Shown: positions 19,568 through 30,117 of the stretch, in pieces
How positions within the stretch are numbered: the first letter of the stretch is position 1
How the letters are laid out: each line of letters begins with the position of its first letter
Assembly (NCBI RefSeq): GCF_026898155.1
Contig: NZ_CP114028.1
Span: 1 to 64,000, forward strand
From: Jiella pelagia
GTDB lineage: Bacteria > Pseudomonadota > Alphaproteobacteria > Rhizobiales > Rhizobiaceae
Reading direction: 5' to 3'
Length of the DNA stretch: 64,000 bases
Position numbers and translations under genes: made by a program
The notes under the pieces: model-generated
What the model was told of the DNA's origin: nothing
Seen by the model: only the letters and a program-made list of their open reading frames with translations
Database searches by the model: none

Positions 19568-20465
19568 ATGTTGAAGGCAAGACTGGGCATCGCCCCGATC
19601 GCGTGGTGGAACGATGACCTCGCGGAGCCTCTCCGACGACGTCAGCCTGGAGGAATGCCTGCGCCAGGCCTCAAACGCCGGCTTTACCGGCATGGAGACC
19701 GGCCGGCGCTTTCCCATGAACATGAAGGAACTGGGCCCGATCCTCAAGCGCTTCGGGGTTTTGGTCTGCGGCGGCTGGTTCTCGGGCCTCCTGCTCGACG
19801 GCGATATCGAAGCCGAGAAGGACCGGATCGCTGAGCAGCACGCCTTCTTCAAGGCGGCCGGCGCACCCTGCATCGTCTACGGCGAGACCGCCCGCTCTGT
19901 GCAGGGCGAACGGCATACGCCGCTTGCCGACAAGCCCAAGCTGACCGAAGCGGAAATGGCGGCCTATGGCCGCAAGGTCTCGGATTTTTCCGACTGGTGC
20001 GCGGCGAACGGCATGCCGCTCGCCTATCACCACCACATGGCGGCCGCAGTCGAAACCGAGGCCGAACTCGACCTCTTCATGAAGCATTCGTCGGTGCCGC
20101 TGCTTTTCGATGCGGGCCACATGGCCTTTGCCGGCGGCGACAATATGCGCGTGATCGACAACCACCACGCCCGCATCAGCCATGTCCATACCAAGGACGT
20201 GCGCCTGCCCGTCATCGAAACCATCGACCGGTCCCGCGAAAGCTTCCTCGACGCGGTCATCAAGGGCGCTTTCACGGTTCCAGGCGACGGCTCCATCGAC
20301 TTCGAAGCGATCGTGAAGACGCTCGCCGCCAAAGGCTACGAGGGCTGGTTCGTGGTCGAGGCCGAGCAGGACCCGAAGGCCAATCCGCCGCTGGAGATGG
20401 CGCGGAAGGGACATGCGGAACTCCTGCGCGTCATGGAAGCCGCCGGCTACGAGGTGACGCAGTGA
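19568..20465 (+). CDS. iolE: IolE-like inosose dehydratase, frameshifted as sequenced
   Basis: A TIM-barrel protein of about 298 residues starting MLKARLGIAPIAWWNDD, the typical IolE N-terminus. The frame breaks at 19625-19631 (GAGCCTC); restoring GAGCTC joins LAE to LSDDVSLEECL and gives one continuous protein. Metal-ligand segments are AYHHHMAAAVE, LLFDAGHMAFAGG, RISHVHTKDVR and FVVEAEQD. It starts just after the iolD-like stop (GGGAG site 8 bases upstream), so the pair is coupled. In the known pathway IolE dehydrates 2-keto-myo-inositol to the diketone that IolD opens. Confidence 0.87.
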
Positions 20466-20573
20466 ACCGCATTGATGGCAAGTGGCCTTACAATGGCGTT
20501 ATAACAGCAGCTTGACGCCGGCGAGGATAATGACGCATGATCTCTTCATAACCCGCTTCTTAAGGATCCGAGA

Positions 20574-20608
20574 TTATGAAGTTTCATAAGATATGTTATG
20601 GAACATAT
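20574..20608. repeat. Two adjacent palindromes downstream of iolE
   Basis: TTATGAA-GT-TTCATAA (20574-20589) is followed at once by ATATGTT-ATGG-AACATAT (20591-20608). They lie in a locally AT-rich gap of 259 bp between the iolE-like gene and the convergent traM-like gene. They could be operator sites or part of a bidirectional termination region; there is no GC-rich stem. Confidence 0.45.
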
Positions 20609-20724
20609 CGGGCTATTTCGTATTCTTCATCAGCTGGTTAAGAGCATCGCATCCACAGGTATTATGGAATACGATTCCTCTGAACCATCGCGGCGCCTGC
20701 CAGCGGAACTCCGAGAGCCCCAAT

Positions 20725-21054
20725 TCATTGGCGTCGTTCGATACCCGAAACCTGCGGCACGTAGCCCAGTTCGTCGAGGATTGCCGAGGCGATCTGGTGA
20801 TGCGCCTTCATCATGAGTAGCGCAAGCCGATAGTTGTGCCAGATCTCATCGGCTTCCGCGTCATCGGCTGTGCATGCCGGGTCGTTGCTTAAGCGATCGT
20901 ACAGGCTCTGCGCATCGTCGAGCCGCCGCCTTTGTTCGCGTATGACGTCACAAGCCAGACGCTCGAGCTTGCACTCGTCCAGATTGTCGAGGATCGCGGC
21001 GATCGATCCTCCCGCTGACGTCGGTTTGAGATGAACGCTGCTCGACTTCGGCAA
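20725..21054 (-). CDS. traM: TraM-like quorum-sensing antiactivator
   Basis: About 109 residues, almost entirely helical. The pattern resembles Agrobacterium/Rhizobium TraM: LERLACDVIREQRRRLDDAQSLYDRL in the middle, then HHQIASAILDELGYVPQVSG near the C-terminus. I prefer the TTG at 21054 because a GGAAAT site lies just upstream and the upstream residues look non-coding; an ATG at 21108 is possible. TraM binds TraR-type LuxR proteins and blocks them. Its position next to luxI, luxR and traB, as on Ti-type plasmids, supports the call more than the sequence alone does. Confidence 0.6.
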   Translation of the reverse strand: MPKSSSVHLKPTSAGGSIAAILDNLDECKLERLACDVIREQRRRLDDAQSLYDRLSNDPACTADDAEADEIWHNYRLALLMMKAHHQIASAILDELGYVPQVSGIERRQ

Positions 21055-21377
21055 ATTGAGATTTCCACGGCTTGGTCCGCGGTACGCCCCCGCGAACAGA
21101 CAGATCATGACCCCAAGCCGGGGGTTGGAAAAACCGCTCTAGACGGCCCCTATGACCTTTAGCACCGAGGCACCTGGACATACGTCACAGGCCCCCGGCC
21201 ATTGGCCAGAGGATCCTTGGCGCCGTAACGGCCGGCACCAAACCGCTAGAGAGGGGTTTCCACGCCCCAAGGCGGCGCGTACCGCCTCGGGACCGCTTCT
21301 ATTTCAACCGCGCATCAATTTCCAGATGGGCAAAGTGCCGACACGAGCGGATTTACTCCGCCGCGAGGATCATTGGA

Positions 21378-22025
21378 TCAACGATTTTCCCCGACGGGAG
21401 GCTCCGGTGTAAGCACTGGAGCGAGCAAGTCTCCCGAAGATCCGAGCGTCGCTCTCATCTCGTCGCTCATGTCGAACAAGCCGGCATAGGTCATCGTCCT
21501 GCCGATCCGGGTAGGCGTGCCCAATTGTTCGAAGCGGCATTCGATCGATCTGAAAATGCGCGCCATCCTGGCATCGAACACGGAAACGACGTGCTCGATC
21601 CCCGCTCGCTGGCACACCTCGACGATCCCGCAAAGCAGTTCAATCGTTGTGCGGTTGAGCGTGTGATTGGCTTCATGACGATCCTCCGCCTGCAGAATTC
21701 GCGGATTGACCGCGAACCGGGAACTCTCCCAGATCAGCGGGCTCTCCACTGCTCCGCCGGGCATGAGGACCTGAAAGACGTCCCTCAGCATATTGGGTCC
21801 GGTCGTCGGCAGAAGCCGAACCGCTCCTCGCAAGGCTCCAGACTGCTCGTCGAGTGACAAGAGGTAGAGCGGGCCCTCGCAATCGAACCGATCGATCTCG
21901 CGGCCATTCTCGACATGCACCTCCCAGCCAAGCCGGTCGGCAAAGACCTCGGCGCGCATGCAGAACATTTCGTCAATCAGGGCGGAATGCTTCGATCGAT
22001 CGACGCTTTCAACAGTGATGATCAT
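21378..22025 (-). CDS. Acyl-homoserine-lactone synthase (LuxI/TraI family)
   Basis: A 215-residue autoinducer synthase. The family's invariant residues are visible: MRAEVFADRLGWEV and DRFDCEGPLYLL in the first third, GAVRLLPTTGPNMLRDVF in the middle and WESSRFAV after it. The start has a GGAGACC site. It lies 83 bp downstream of the broken luxR gene on the same strand, and close to traB/traF/traA, so it is the signal synthase for conjugation control. The N-acyl chain cannot be predicted. Confidence 0.9.
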   Translation of the reverse strand: MIITVESVDRSKHSALIDEMFCMRAEVFADRLGWEVHVENGREIDRFDCEGPLYLLSLDEQSGALRGAVRLLPTTGPNMLRDVFQVLMPGGAVESPLIWESSRFAVNPRILQAEDRHEANHTLNRTTIELLCGIVEVCQRAGIEHVVSVFDARMARIFRSIECRFEQLGTPTRIGRTMTYAGLFDMSDEMRATLGSSGDLLAPVLTPEPPVGENR

Positions 22026-22273
22026 CTTGGTCTCCGTTCGTTCGTAGACGACAGAGACGCAAGTTATCGGCGATCGCCGTGAGCCAGTATCCGGTTCATC
22101 AGCCGGGTTTACAAAGTTTGGAATAGCAAGCCCGTCCTATGCGCGATCGAGACCGCATGGGTGTTGCTGATGGCGTCGAGCTTGTGCCGCGCGCTTTCCA
22201 GATAACAGCGGACGGTATGCTGGGAGAGGCCGAGGATGGCCGCGCATTCCCAGGCCGTTTTGCCTTGCGCGAT

Positions 22274-23672
22274 GATCATGTCCCCGGGGATGGTGTATGA
22301 GCGCCGACCTTCGGAGAAGTCCGAGGCTGATCAGGCTGCCACGGCGGGCAGTCTGATGGTAGGATTGTCGGTGATGCGGGCCAGCGTTTCAAGGCTCATG
22401 TAGCGTCGCGCCACGGCCCACTCGTCGTTCGTCTCGAGCATCAGGGCGCCGACGAGGCGGACGATGGCCTCGTCGTTGGGAAAGATTCCGATGACGTCGG
22501 ACCGCCGTTTCACCTCGCGGTTCACCCGTTCCAGTGGGTTCGTCGACGCGATCTGGGCCCAGTGCTCGCGTGGGAAGGACATATAGGCCAGCACGTCGTC
22601 GCGGGAGGCGTCCATCAAGGCTCCGAGCTTGGGCTGTTTCTCCCGGAGAGCGTCGGCAACGACTTCCCACTGGTTCTCGGCGTCGGCCTTGGTTTCCTGG
22701 GCGAAGATCGTCTTCAGCATCGCCGCCACCGCCATGCGCTGCTTCGTCGGCGCATGGGCAAGCGCGTTCCTCATCCAGTGAATGCGGCAACGCTGGTGGG
22801 TGGCGTTGAACACCCGGCGGGCGGCGGCGCGCAGGCCCTTGTGGTCGTCAGCAATGACCAGCTTCACGCCGCGCAGGCCGCGGTCGGCCAGAGATCGCAG
22901 GAACTCGGTCCAAAACGTCTCGGCTTCGGACGGGCCGGTCGCGACGCCCAAGACCTCGCGCTTGCCGTCGTTGTTGACCGCCACGGCGATTATCACGGCA
23001 CGGCTGACGATCCTGCCGCCCTCGCGCACCTTCACATAGGTCGCGTCGAGCCAGAGATAGGGCCAGGCGCCTTCCAGCGGCCGCGAGAGGAAGACGTTCA
23101 CCCGTTCGTCGATGTCGGCGCAGAGGCGACTGACTTGGCTCTTCGACATCCCACCGGCGCCCATGGCCTTTACCAGATCGTCGACCGAGCGTGTCGAGAT
23201 GCCTTGGACATAGGCTTCCTGGATCACGGCCACCAAAGCCTTCTCGGCTGTCCTGCGTGGTTCGAGAAAGCTCGGGAAGTAGCTCCCCTTGCGCAGCTTC
23301 GGGATCTCCAGCGCGATCCTTCCGGCGCGGGTATCCCAGTCGCGATCCCGATAGCCGTTCCGCTGAACCTCGCGCAACGGCGAACGCGCTCCCTTCGCGG
23401 CGCCCGTGCGCGCTTCCACTTCCATCTCCATGATGCGATCGGCAGCGAAGGCCAGCATGTCGCGGACGAAGTCGCTGTCGGCCTGCTTCTCAATCAGCTC
23501 GATCAGCGCCATTCTCTCGTCGGTCATCGTCGTCTCCGTTTCAGGTTCCAGGTGTTGCAACCCGAACCTTCTCGAAGATCGGCGATGACCGCCAGCGCTA
23601 CCGTCGGCCGCGCGCTGCGCTACGCCGAAGGCTCCGCACGCGGCCTCCTACACCACCACCAAGGACACGGCC
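22274..23672 (-). mobile_element. IS256-family insertion sequence in luxR
   Basis: A 1399-bp element with imperfect terminal inverted repeats (GATCATGTCC at one end, GGCCGTGTCC at the other, similarity continuing for about 28 bp). It is flanked by a perfect 8-bp target duplication TGCGCGAT at 22266-22273 and 23673-23680. It carries one transposase gene on the minus strand. Confidence 0.88.
22331..23527 (-). CDS. IS256-family transposase
   Basis: A 398-residue DDE transposase of the mutator/IS256 type, intact. The core shows [18 protein letters not shown] with the first Asp, [13 protein letters not shown] with the second and [13 protein letters not shown] with the catalytic Glu. A GGAG site precedes the ATG at 23527. 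It is related to, but clearly distinct from, the second IS256 transposase at 38535-39728. The element is likely still able to move. Confidence 0.92.
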   Translation of the reverse strand: MTDERMALIELIEKQADSDFVRDMLAFAADRIMEMEVEARTGAAKGARSPLREVQRNGYRDRDWDTRAGRIALEIPKLRKGSYFPSFLEPRRTAEKALVAVIQEAYVQGISTRSVDDLVKAMGAGGMSKSQVSRLCADIDERVNVFLSRPLEGAWPYLWLDATYVKVREGGRIVSRAVIIAVAVNNDGKREVLGVATGPSEAETFWTEFLRSLADRGLRGVKLVIADDHKGLRAAARRVFNATHQRCRIHWMRNALAHAPTKQRMAVAAMLKTIFAQETKADAENQWEVVADALREKQPKLGALMDASRDDVLAYMSFPREHWAQIASTNPLERVNREVKRRSDVIGIFPNDEAIVRLVGALMLETNDEWAVARRYMSLETLARITDNPTIRLPAVAA

Positions 23673-24389
23673 TGCGCGATCCATTCCAGACATTCGAGCT
23701 CGCGCGGCGAAAGGTGCGCAGGCTGAGGCGCCAAGCCTTCGAGGCGCAACACCCGATCATGGATATGCGTGGCAATGACCTGAAAATCGCGCATGTAGAC
23801 GCGCTTTTCGCTTTCCCACTCGCGCTCGCCGAGATCCGACGTGATCGAAAGCAGCCCGCGATCGCCCTGTCGCCCGTGGACCGGGATCGACAGGCCGCGC
23901 TCGCCAAGGCCGAACTCTCCGGCCTCGCCGAACAGCGTGATCTGTCTGCCTTCGAGCCTGCCGAACTCGCTCCAGTCGAGCGGAAGCAAACGACGAAGGC
24001 CCATGACGATCACCGGATCGATCTCCGCGTATCGCTGGTCCTTGTACCGCTCAACCCACTCGCTCGAATATGTCACCGCAAGATAGGGCTCAGCATCATG
24101 TGCCCGGGCGATCCCGGTGCCAAGATAGGCGGCGCTCTTCAGGCCGTAAAACGCAATCAGATGGTCCAATAGTTTCGCGATCGCTTCACCATCGGTTGCG
24201 TTCTGGATCTCCGACAGCGCCGCGAAGAGCCGTGAATCGGCTGTCTCGTTCATTTCAATTTTCCACACACGCGAATGATCTGGTCTGTTGCCCGGTTTTG
24301 TCGGGTCTCCAGCGCCATAAAGCGCGCCATGTTTGCATTCTTCGGAATTTATGGCTGAAATTTTAATCGGCGCATTGCGGACCCGTCGT

Positions 24390-25613
24390 TCACGTGTTGA
24401 AGGCCATGACCAGCGGTACGCCAAACAACGACGCCCAGGCCTCGGCGGACGCCTTCTGGATCGCGACGATGTTGCTGTCTCCCGTCCACCAGCCGTTCCC
24501 GGTTGCGACGATGACATCAGGCTCGAACACCATCGACTGCAGCACCGGCCAGACGAGCAGCTGCTCGTAGCAGATCAGCGGCGCAATCGCGGTGCCGGCA
24601 AAGCTGCCGGTCGGATTGCCGAAGACTTGCGTTGACGCGCCACCGGTCGACCACGGTTGCCACATGGACACCGGGACCGGCATGCGCTCGCGGTAAAGGA
24701 TCCGCGCCTCCTTCCCGGATACTTCGATCATGACGCTGTCGTAGCCGGCTTCAGTCACGACAATCGCACCGCCGGCAACCGTGACGTCGAGACCGGCGAG
24801 CGCGTGCTCCCAGAGACGTTCGGTTGTCGGCGTCCAGATGCCGAATGCGCTCTCAGGCAAGACAATCCACGTATGACCGGCCGTCGCGGCATCTTGGACC
24901 AAATGGATGGTCGCGAGATGCTGTTCGTAACCGGCATGCTCGCCAGAACTCCCATGGTGGAACTCGGTGTCGATCCCGGTCCAGCCCTCTGGTGTTTTTG
25001 GTTGGGTCCAAATCAGGGCTGACAATGCGAAGGCAGTGCTGAAGACGAGAGTCGGGATTGGCCAGATGCGCGTCGTCATCATCGAAAGCCCGGCGGCGGT
25101 CGCGGCCAAGCCCAACCAACCGGAGCCGGGAAAGAGGACTCCGGCGGCGGTGACGGGACTTGCCCACCCGGTGATCCCGAAGGGCGGAAGGCTCATCAGG
25201 ATCCAGGCAATCGCGTAGCGTATCGGCCGTTGCCATCCGGATTTCGGAGTCCACAACACCGTATGGACCAAGACGAAGAGCGACGACGCGGCAAGCCAAA
25301 AACCAAGTGCCACCCCCATATCGGTTGCGTAGAAAACCGAGACTCCGACCGGCAGGCCGCGCGAGGCTGCGAGGAAATACGACAACGCTGTCAGGCCAGC
25401 GGAAATCCGGCCGGGAGCGAGCGCCCAAAGGGCCGGGAACAAGACGGCGGCGGGCAAGGCCAAGGGCTCGCCGCACCAGGCAACGGCGCCAACTCCGACG
25501 CCAGGGGCGGCAACGCCAAGCCCGATCAGACAGTCACGGACCGAAGGTAAGGATGGGTGTCGCCAGGCCGAGAACACCTTTGGCCGGGATCGGCCCGAAG
25601 TAGCGTGAGTCAT
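24390..25613 (-). CDS. traB: Ti-type conjugative transfer protein TraB
   Basis: A 407-residue membrane protein. The N-terminal half has about six hydrophobic segments. The C-terminal half is a nitrilase-like domain with WIVLPESAFGIW and the PLICYEQLLVWP segment, which holds the Cys position. This build is like apolipoprotein N-acyltransferase and is typical of TraB in the traAFB operon. The start at 25613 has an AAGGG site and makes the gene overlap the end of traF by 80 bp in another frame. TraB is a transfer accessory protein; its mechanism is not settled. Confidence 0.88.
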   Translation of the reverse strand: MTHATSGRSRPKVFSAWRHPSLPSVRDCLIGLGVAAPGVGVGAVAWCGEPLALPAAVLFPALWALAPGRISAGLTALSYFLAASRGLPVGVSVFYATDMGVALGFWLAASSLFVLVHTVLWTPKSGWQRPIRYAIAWILMSLPPFGITGWASPVTAAGVLFPGSGWLGLAATAAGLSMMTTRIWPIPTLVFSTAFALSALIWTQPKTPEGWTGIDTEFHHGSSGEHAGYEQHLATIHLVQDAATAGHTWIVLPESAFGIWTPTTERLWEHALAGLDVTVAGGAIVVTEAGYDSVMIEVSGKEARILYRERMPVPVSMWQPWSTGGASTQVFGNPTGSFAGTAIAPLICYEQLLVWPVLQSMVFEPDVIVATGNGWWTGDSNIVAIQKASAEAWASLFGVPLVMAFNT

Positions 25614-26065
25614 ACGAACCCTTGAACGGGGAGTGCAGGAAGAGCGAACCGAACGGGACGACGCCGCCGGGATAGGGCGGCAATGATCGGCCGGAGCCGT
25701 CAGCCGCTTGAAGTTCGGAATGGGGAAGATCGCGCCCGTCTATGGTGATCGAGGTTGCGACGCCGACGCGGTGACCGGACGTCGCAACCACCGTCTTGAT
25801 CAACGGACTCAGCCAGCCTGGGCATAACCCTTGACGGAGATATCCCCGTTGCCGGGCGAGCCTCGAAGGTCGCATTGCGCGGCGGGCAGATGAAGACGCG
25901 ATCCCCGATCTGAACATCGCGTTGGGTCGGTTCGATGCGCCAAAGACCGAGCGGATAGCTCCGCGAGAAATTGATCCTGAACCCGCCCCACACGCCGGCG
26001 ATGAAGACGACGATCGGGAGAGAAACAAGGACGGTCAGGACTGCAAAGCGGCCGCGCGTGATCAT
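25534..26065 (-). CDS. traF: Conjugative transfer signal peptidase TraF, frameshifted as sequenced
   Basis: About 176 residues after one base is removed at 25858-25864 (GAGCCTC to GAGCTC, giving FELARQRGYL). An N-terminal hydrophobic anchor is followed by SRSYPLGLWRI, the TraF/S26 catalytic-Ser region, and DRVFICPP. In the second half LIKTVVATSGHRV carries the catalytic Lys position and YFGPIPAKGVLG is the usual C-terminal block. TraF processes the pilin in the related systems. Its start abuts the traA stop (shared base at 26065), as in other traAFB operons. Confidence 0.82.
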
Positions 26066-29000
26066 TACTTCAGCGCCTGACTTTGGCGCTGGGACTGCCG
26101 CAACGCTTCCGTCTCCTTCAGCGCGACACGGGTGCGCTCCTGAGCCGCGATTTGCTGGCCCGTGCGCATCAGCGGCCAGTTCGCGGCGAGCTTCTCGCGC
26201 TCGGCAGACGCCAATCCGGCCGCCGCCTTTTCGAAGACCGAACCTTTCGGTTCTTTTGCATCCAGGGAGAGGAAAGCTCGGTCTCCGAACCGTTCGGAAA
26301 CGGCCTTGTTGAAAGCGTCCAATTCGGCTTTGACGATCCGGTCCGCGAGCGCGAAACCGAGGGCTGCGGGCAGGTCGTTTCTGTCGATCGCGTCGCGGAC
26401 CTTTTCAAGGACCCGACCAGCCGCGGGTGAGAGGCCCGGAATGTCGATCGAGAGGCGTTCCCTCTGCGCCCCCTCCGCCGCAACGAGCTTTTGCCGGGTC
26501 GTCTGCCGCATTTCGAAATAGCGCTTGAGATCGCGATGCAGGGCCGGACCATTGAGCATCGCGACGCGGCGCTCCTCACGATCCGTCTTACTGGCCAAGA
26601 TGCCCTCGCGGCCACGGAGAGCGCCGAATGTTGCGGGATTTCGATCGATGGCAGACAGGCGTTCGGCAGCGACTTTACTGTCCACCATCACGGCGTCCAT
26701 GCGCATTGCGGCAAAGGCGGTTTCAGGCTCGGCGTAAACGAGACGAATGCGATGGGAGACGTTCTCCCACTGTTTCTGCAGCGTCGGTTCAGCTTGCAGT
26801 CTTGCCTCGGCCGCATCGGCAACCGTGAGAGTGAATGCGGCGACGCCTTTGACCATGGGCTCAATCTTTCCTGGTGATTGCCGGGAAGGACGATGCGGGT
26901 CCCCGGCAAGCCCGAGCCAGGGACCGACCGCGCGGAGCCTGGAGCCGAGATCGACGAGTTTCTGCTTTTGCCGCAGCGTCCATTGCATCCGGTTGCGCAT
27001 CAGCGTCCGGGCGACGCGCATCAGATGCAGACCACGATTGTTAGCAAACCGCAGTGCTTGCCGGTAAAAGCCGCTGTTCGCGTAATCGAGCGTGACTTCC
27101 TTGGCGTTCTTTCGCGAGAGAACCTTCTCGAGCCCGCCTGCGATCTGGAAGGATCGGCTTCCATAGTAGAGCGCCATATCCTCGCGGTGCCGCGTCATCG
27201 CGACATAGGTCAGATGCCGATCGAGGGAGAGCGAGGCGAGCACCTTGACCCGGTCGACGGTCGCTCCCTGCGATTTGTGGATCGTCGTGGCGTAGCCGTG
27301 ATCGAGGTTGCGATAAATGCGCTGGTCGACCTCAACGCGCTTTGCCCCCTCGCCGTCTCCGACGAACGCGACAAGCCGTCCCTCGGCGGCGTCGACCACC
27401 TTGCCGATCATGCCGTTCTTGACGCCGAGCGAGCCGTCGTTTTTCAGGAAGACAATCTGGTCACCGGCCGCAAAATGCCGCTCGCCGTCTTCGGTCTTGA
27501 AGGCATGGCCGTCTTCGATCAGACCGCGCTCGATCAGCTTCTGCCGCGCCATGGTGTTGAGGAGCCGCACATCGCGACGAAGATGGGCGAGGATCAGTGA
27601 CGACTTGGCCGGATCGTAGTCCTGGTTCCAGTCGGCGAACAGACGGTCGATGGCTTCAGCCTTCAGCCTGGCACCGACAAGCTTGCCCTTGGCCGAATAT
27701 GCGGCAAGCGCCTTCGCCACCTCGCCGCGCGCCAAATTCAACGAAGCGGCGCGCATCCAATCTTCGCGCTGGCGATAAATGGTCTCGAGTTCGGCGTAGC
27801 CAGTGCGCTCGACAATGGCACGAAAAGCCGCTCCCGCCTCGATCGGCTGAAGCTGCTCCGCATCTCCGACCAGAACAAGTTTGGCCCCGGCCTTTATGAC
27901 GGCTTCGACGAAGATTGCCATCTGTTTCGACGCGACCATGCCCGCCTCGTCGAGAACGAACACCGTCTTTTCATCGAGACCTCCCCTGCCCTTGGTCCAG
28001 CCGAGCTCCCAGGAAGCCAGCGTGCGGGACGGAATGCCCGCTTCCTTTTCAAGGCCTTCGGCCGCCTTGCCGGCGAGCGCACCGCCGACGACGGTGTAGC
28101 CGGCGAGCCTCCCAAGCCTCGCGCGCGGCCTTCATCATCGTCGTCTTGCCGGCCCCAGCCCGGCCCACGACGGTCGCGATCCGCTCAGGCCCCGCCACAT
28201 GCTCGATCGCCGCCGTTTGCTCGTCCGAGAGCCGCTGATGTCGAGCGAAAACGGTTTCGAGGAGCGCGGCGTTCAGACCAAAGCCGCTCCTCCCCGAAAG
28301 CCAGTCGGCCCGGCTGACCATTTCGGCCTCGAGCTTGATCATCGCGCGGGTCGTCAGCCGTGCCGGAACACGGGCGCCAGACGCAAACTCGATCGTCTGA
28401 TCGGCAAGCTTCAGGCATTCGGGGCTTTGCATGATCCGCTCCAACAGACGCTGAAAGGTTCCGGCATCGTCGACGATGCGGTGCAGCACCTTGGCGATAT
28501 CTCGCTCGTCGAAGACGCTCTTTTCCGAGGTGATCATGTCGAGCACCAATCCGGGCCGGGCCTCGATCCGCGCGGCGTTCTTTTGCCGTTGCGCCTGATG
28601 AAGCGCGAGACGATCGAGACCGACCGCCTGCCCGTTTTGATCCGCCTTGCGCTGAAGCGCTTTGGCTCCAACGCCGATATGGGTAGTGGGCACGAGGTCG
28701 ATGCCGCGCTCGGCATAGGATCGGGCGTCGACGCGAACTTCGAGACCCGCCATGGCGAGATGCTGGTTCTGCAGATCGAGCCAGCCTTGCCGTTGTTCGA
28801 GAAACTCCGCCTTCTCGCCCGACCAAAGCTTGTATTGGATCTTGCCGCGTTCCGTGCGGGCCGGATTTCCGTCTGCATCCAGGACCGGGACCTTTTTGGC
28901 GCCGAACCCGTCCTCGGTCAGCGGCCGCAGCGTCGTCATCAGATGGATGTGCGGATTACCCGGGTCGTCATGAAACACCCAGTCGGCGACCTGCCCACGG

Positions 29001-29374
29001 GCCAGCACCTGTTCACGAACGAACTGGTCTACCAGCGCGATATTCTGTTCCTTCGGGAGTTCGACCGGCAGCGCAATGATGAACTCTTTGGCGAGCTGCG
29101 CGTCGGAGCGCTTCTCGAAGGCCTCCACCTTGTTCCAAAAGGCTTCCGAGGCGCCTGCCACGGAACGGTCGGCAATGAGCGCCCGCGCCCAGGCAGGTGC
29201 CTCCGGTGGCAGCAGGAAGTCTTCGTGGGCGAGATTGGGCTTGTTGGAATAGTCGACGGTCCGCGCTTCCGCCTCGTGCTCCATCTTCGCGCAATGGCGA
29301 TACGCGGCTGACAGCACCGCGCTGCGGCCATTTCCGCGCGAAATCAGCTGGGGCGTGAAATGCGTGATCGCCAC
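26065..29374 (-). CDS. traA: Ti-type MobQ relaxase/helicase TraA, frameshifted as sequenced
   Basis: About 1102 residues from the GTG at 29374 (starting V/MAITHFTPQLISRG). The relaxase domain has the AAYR tyrosine region and the metal-binding HDDPGNPHIHLM motif. A RecD-like helicase follows with Walker A GRAGAGKTTM and Walker B FVLDEAGMV; a C-terminal part ends QSQALK. The frame is broken once at 28105-28111 (GAGGCTC on the gene strand); with GAGCTC restored it reads WELAGYTVVGGALAGKA, as expected. Another GAGCTC at 28003-28008 in the same gene is intact. TraA nicks oriT, which lies just upstream, and unwinds the transferred strand. Confidence 0.88.
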
Positions 29375-29470
29375 GACGCGGCATGCTCCTGAAAGACCAA
29401 AGTCCAGCATTGGTTTGAAGGAGCCGCCCTCGCCTTTCGGCGGGCCGCCGGCAGCACGTCGCCATCCGCG

Positions 29471-29490
29471 ACGTATTACTGCGCCCTTGG
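29471..29490 (-). other. oriT nic region, Ti/RSF1010 (MobQ) type
   Basis: The sequence ACGTATTACTGCGCCCTTGG lies between the divergent traAFB and traCDG operons. From memory it matches the conserved nic region of pTi and related MobQ plasmids (TGCGCCCTTGG core), and it is where oriT sits on those plasmids. TraA would cut here. Confidence 0.8.
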
Positions 29491-29633
29491 ACGCTCACCT
29501 TCGGATCGCTGGGATGATCTCTCATTGAGACGGGTCTCTCGACCCGGCATTTCTGCCGTGATGCGCTTCGCGCACACGCGGGCGATCCTGCTCTTGCCTT
29601 TTCAGGCGTTCATGAGAGTCGGGAGCAAACGGA

Positions 29634-29897
29634 ATGAAGAAGCCCTCATCCAAGATCAGGGAAGAGATCACCAGACTGCAGAACCAGCTGAAAGCCGCCG
29701 AAACCCGCGAGGCCGAGCGGATCGGACGCCTCGCTCTGAAGGCAGGGCTTGGAGACATCGAGATCGACGAGGCGAAACTCCTCGGGGTGTTCGAGGAGGT
29801 GGCGAAGCGATTTCGCACAAGCGGAGGCGACGCCAGGCAATCCACGACCGCGCCGGTCCAGACTGTCCCGGCAGCAGGGCCGGATCGTGAGGCTTGA
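29634..29897 (+). CDS. traC: Conjugal transfer protein TraC
   Basis: An 87-residue basic and helical protein starting [23 protein letters not shown], which fits TraC of Ti-type systems in size and sequence style. The middle ([19 protein letters not shown]) is the family's most conserved part. It is the first gene of traCDG, divergent from traA across oriT. It is thought to be a relaxosome accessory protein that helps TraA and TraD. A GGAATGA stretch precedes the ATG. Confidence 0.85.
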   Translation: MKKPSSKIREEITRLQNQLKAAETREAERIGRLALKAGLGDIEIDEAKLLGVFEEVAKRFRTSGGDARQSTTAPVQTVPAAGPDREA

Positions 29898-29901
29898 GCG
29901 G

Positions 29902-30117
29902 ATGGTCCGGTCAAGCCAGAGCGCGGCGCGGAAGAAGGACGCGCATGAGAAGATCCAGCTCGGCGGTCTGATCGCCAAGGCGGGCCTACGCTATGAGAAG
30001 CGAGCGCTTCTGCTCGGACTGCTGATCGACGGGGCTGACCGGATCAAGGACGATGACGCGGAGCGCGCACGGCTGACCGCGATCGGCGAGAAGGCATTCG
30101 CCGATGATGCCGGCTAA
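29902..30117 (+). CDS. traD: Conjugal transfer protein TraD
   Basis: A 71-residue protein with the TraD core [28 protein letters not shown]. The ATG at 29902 gives the normal family length; an in-frame GTG at 29887 would overlap traC. The end overlaps the traG start by 14 bp, so the three genes are co-translated. TraD is a small relaxosome or coupling accessory protein. Confidence 0.85.
   Translation: MVRSSQSAARKKDAHEKIQLGGLIAKAGLRYEKRALLLGLLIDGADRIKDDDAERARLTAIGEKAFADDAG

Larger units (their letters stand above)
22109..24253 (-). pseudogene. LuxR/TraR-type quorum-sensing regulator, split by an IS256-family insertion
   Basis: The 5' part (24253 to 23673) encodes the autoinducer-binding domain, with the conserved WVERYKDQRYAEIDPV and LDWSEF segments, and the beginning of the helix-turn-helix (LSPRELECLEWIA). 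The 3' part (22273 to 22109) encodes the rest, TAWECAAILGLSQHTVRCYLES, and ends LLFQTL. With the element and one copy of its 8-bp target duplication removed, the gene is a continuous 245-codon frame, normal for LuxR proteins. As sequenced, the protein would keep its ligand domain but lack DNA binding, which could make it inactive or dominant negative. An intact GAGCTC lies inside at 23696-23701. Confidence 0.85.
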
